NCBI GenBank assembly: GCA_964503685.1
Contig: CAZDAW010000039.1
Span: forward strand, 1 to 30,702
Direction of reading: 5' to 3'
DNA: 30,702 nt
Source: CAZDAW01 sp964503685
GTDB taxonomy: Bacteria; Chloroflexota; Anaerolineae; Anaerolineales; Anaerolineaceae
Shown in pieces: positions 29,942 through 30,702 of this stretch (position 1 is its first letter; each line of letters opens with the position of its first letter). The notes beneath the pieces were generated by a model that saw only the letters and a list, made by a program, of their open reading frames with translations, was not told where the DNA came from and made no database searches. A program made the position numbers and the translations under genes.

Positions 29942-30702
29942 ATGCCTTGCCATTTACATACCCATTCTTATTTTTCCTTTTTAGAAGCCCTCCCTTCGCC
30001 GCTTGAATTAGTACAGGCTGCTCAGGCTGCTGGTATGCCAGCGCTGGCTTTGACTGATCACAACAACCTGACGGGTAGTGTGGAATTTTTTCTTGCCTGT
30101 CAAAAAGCCGGGATTAAACCATTGATTGGCCTGGAGATAGATTTGTGCGCTAATGGCGATTCACGAAGGGAGAAATTCAACTTAACTGGCAATCTTGTTT
30201 TACTGGTAATGAATCGGGGCGGATGGTCGAATCTTTGTCGATTATGTTCCCATTTGTTGATGCAAGACGAATCGCCTGTTTGCAGCATGAAGACACTCGC
30301 TCAATATTCTGGTGGACTGTTGGCGTTAACAGGCGGCAGATGGAGTTTAGTCGATCAATTCTTTCGACAGGGGAATCGACAAATCATTGATGCTTTTTTG
30401 AGTGATCTTTCTAATATTTTCCCGAATCGTTTGTATGTTGAATTGCAAAAATATGGAAATGGCGATATAGCATTCACTGATGACTTGGCAAATCTTGCAG
30501 CTCAACACGATTTGCCGATCGTAGCCACTCAGAATATCTTTTACTTGATTCCTGAACAGGCGCAATTACAACGAACGTTGACCTCTATTCGATTAAATTT
30601 ACCTTTGCGAAGCTTACCATCAACTGCACCGGCATTGCCCAATGCCTGGTTTACTGACGGGCATGAGATGGATTTTTATTTTGCGCGGTGGCCCAAGGCG
30701 TT
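29942..30702 (+). CDS. DNA polymerase III alpha-type subunit (DnaE2/ImuC-like), N-terminal part
   Basis: The first 253 residues of a DnaE-family polymerase; the gene runs off the window. The PHP domain is clear: HLHTHS at 4-9, then AGMPALALTDHNNLTG with the metal-binding DH, followed by KAGIKPLIGLEI. Later segments (GGWSNLCRL, GGLLALTGGR, NRLYVELQKYG, LPIVATQNIFY, LPNAWF) look more like DnaE2/ImuC error-prone polymerases than replicative DnaE1, but this needs the full protein. The ATG at 29942 has no SD; an in-frame GTG at 29930 is possible. It is divergent from the csx15-pst operon. Confidence 0.8.
   Translation, partial: MPCHLHTHSYFSFLEALPSPLELVQAAQAAGMPALALTDHNNLTGSVEFFLACQKAGIKPLIGLEIDLCANGDSRREKFNLTGNLVLLVMNRGGWSNLCRLCSHLLMQDESPVCSMKTLAQYSGGLLALTGGRWSLVDQFFRQGNRQIIDAFLSDLSNIFPNRLYVELQKYGNGDIAFTDDLANLAAQHDLPIVATQNIFYLIPEQAQLQRTLTSIRLNLPLRSLPSTAPALPNAWFTDGHEMDFYFARWPKA

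Overview
The window reads as a chromosomal segment of an anaerobic or facultative bacterium of the Chloroflexota, most likely Anaerolineae. This rests on overall gene character, not on a database search: Thr/Pro-rich linkers in secreted proteins, a TGS-type nucleoside kinase, a DUF4230 protein, a Csx15-like protein, and an rpoC that stands apart from rpoB. Base composition is moderate with AT-rich promoters. Most genes have good Shine-Dalgarno (SD) sites, and several fit sigma70-type TTGACA/TATAAT promoters. No rRNA, tRNA, insertion sequence, integrase or CRISPR array was found.

Layout. 1-2463: a membrane-anchored 14-repeat WD40 protein with a strong terminator, facing a YbaK/EbsC-type deacylase. 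3092-7545: rpoC under its own near-consensus promoter, ended by a strong hairpin. 7875-10628: a GyrA/ParC-type topoisomerase subunit with a basic tail, overlapping by 6 bp the convergent adenosine deaminase gene. 10623-13253: leftward genes for adenosine deaminase, an AIM24-family protein and a metallo-beta-lactamase-fold hydrolase. 13475-18515: rightward run of a PrsW-like membrane protein, a single-pass membrane protein, a trypsin-like serine protease lipoprotein, an HD-domain protein and a TIM-barrel/NTF2-like fusion, ended by a bidirectional terminator. 18601-20325: leftward CAP/LysM protein and DUF218 protein. 20368-24099: rightward LarE, small membrane protein, DUF4230 protein and TGS-nucleoside kinase. 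24104-24451: small leftward unknown gene. 24554-25822: malic enzyme. 25848-29886: leftward csx15-pstS-pstC-pstA-pstB. 29942-end: start of a DnaE-family polymerase, truncated by the window.

Functional themes are core information processing (RNA polymerase beta', type IIA topoisomerase, a DnaE2/ImuC-like polymerase), phosphate uptake, nucleoside metabolism and envelope proteolysis. The most unusual points are the tightly coupled PrsW-like/membrane protein/serine protease module, whose PrsW has lost several expected catalytic residues, and a CRISPR-associated Csx15-like gene heading a phosphate transport operon with no CRISPR nearby. Others are a LarE that keeps three cysteines and may be translated from a nearly leaderless mRNA, and a topoisomerase A subunit with Met in the quinolone pocket and no clear GyrA box.
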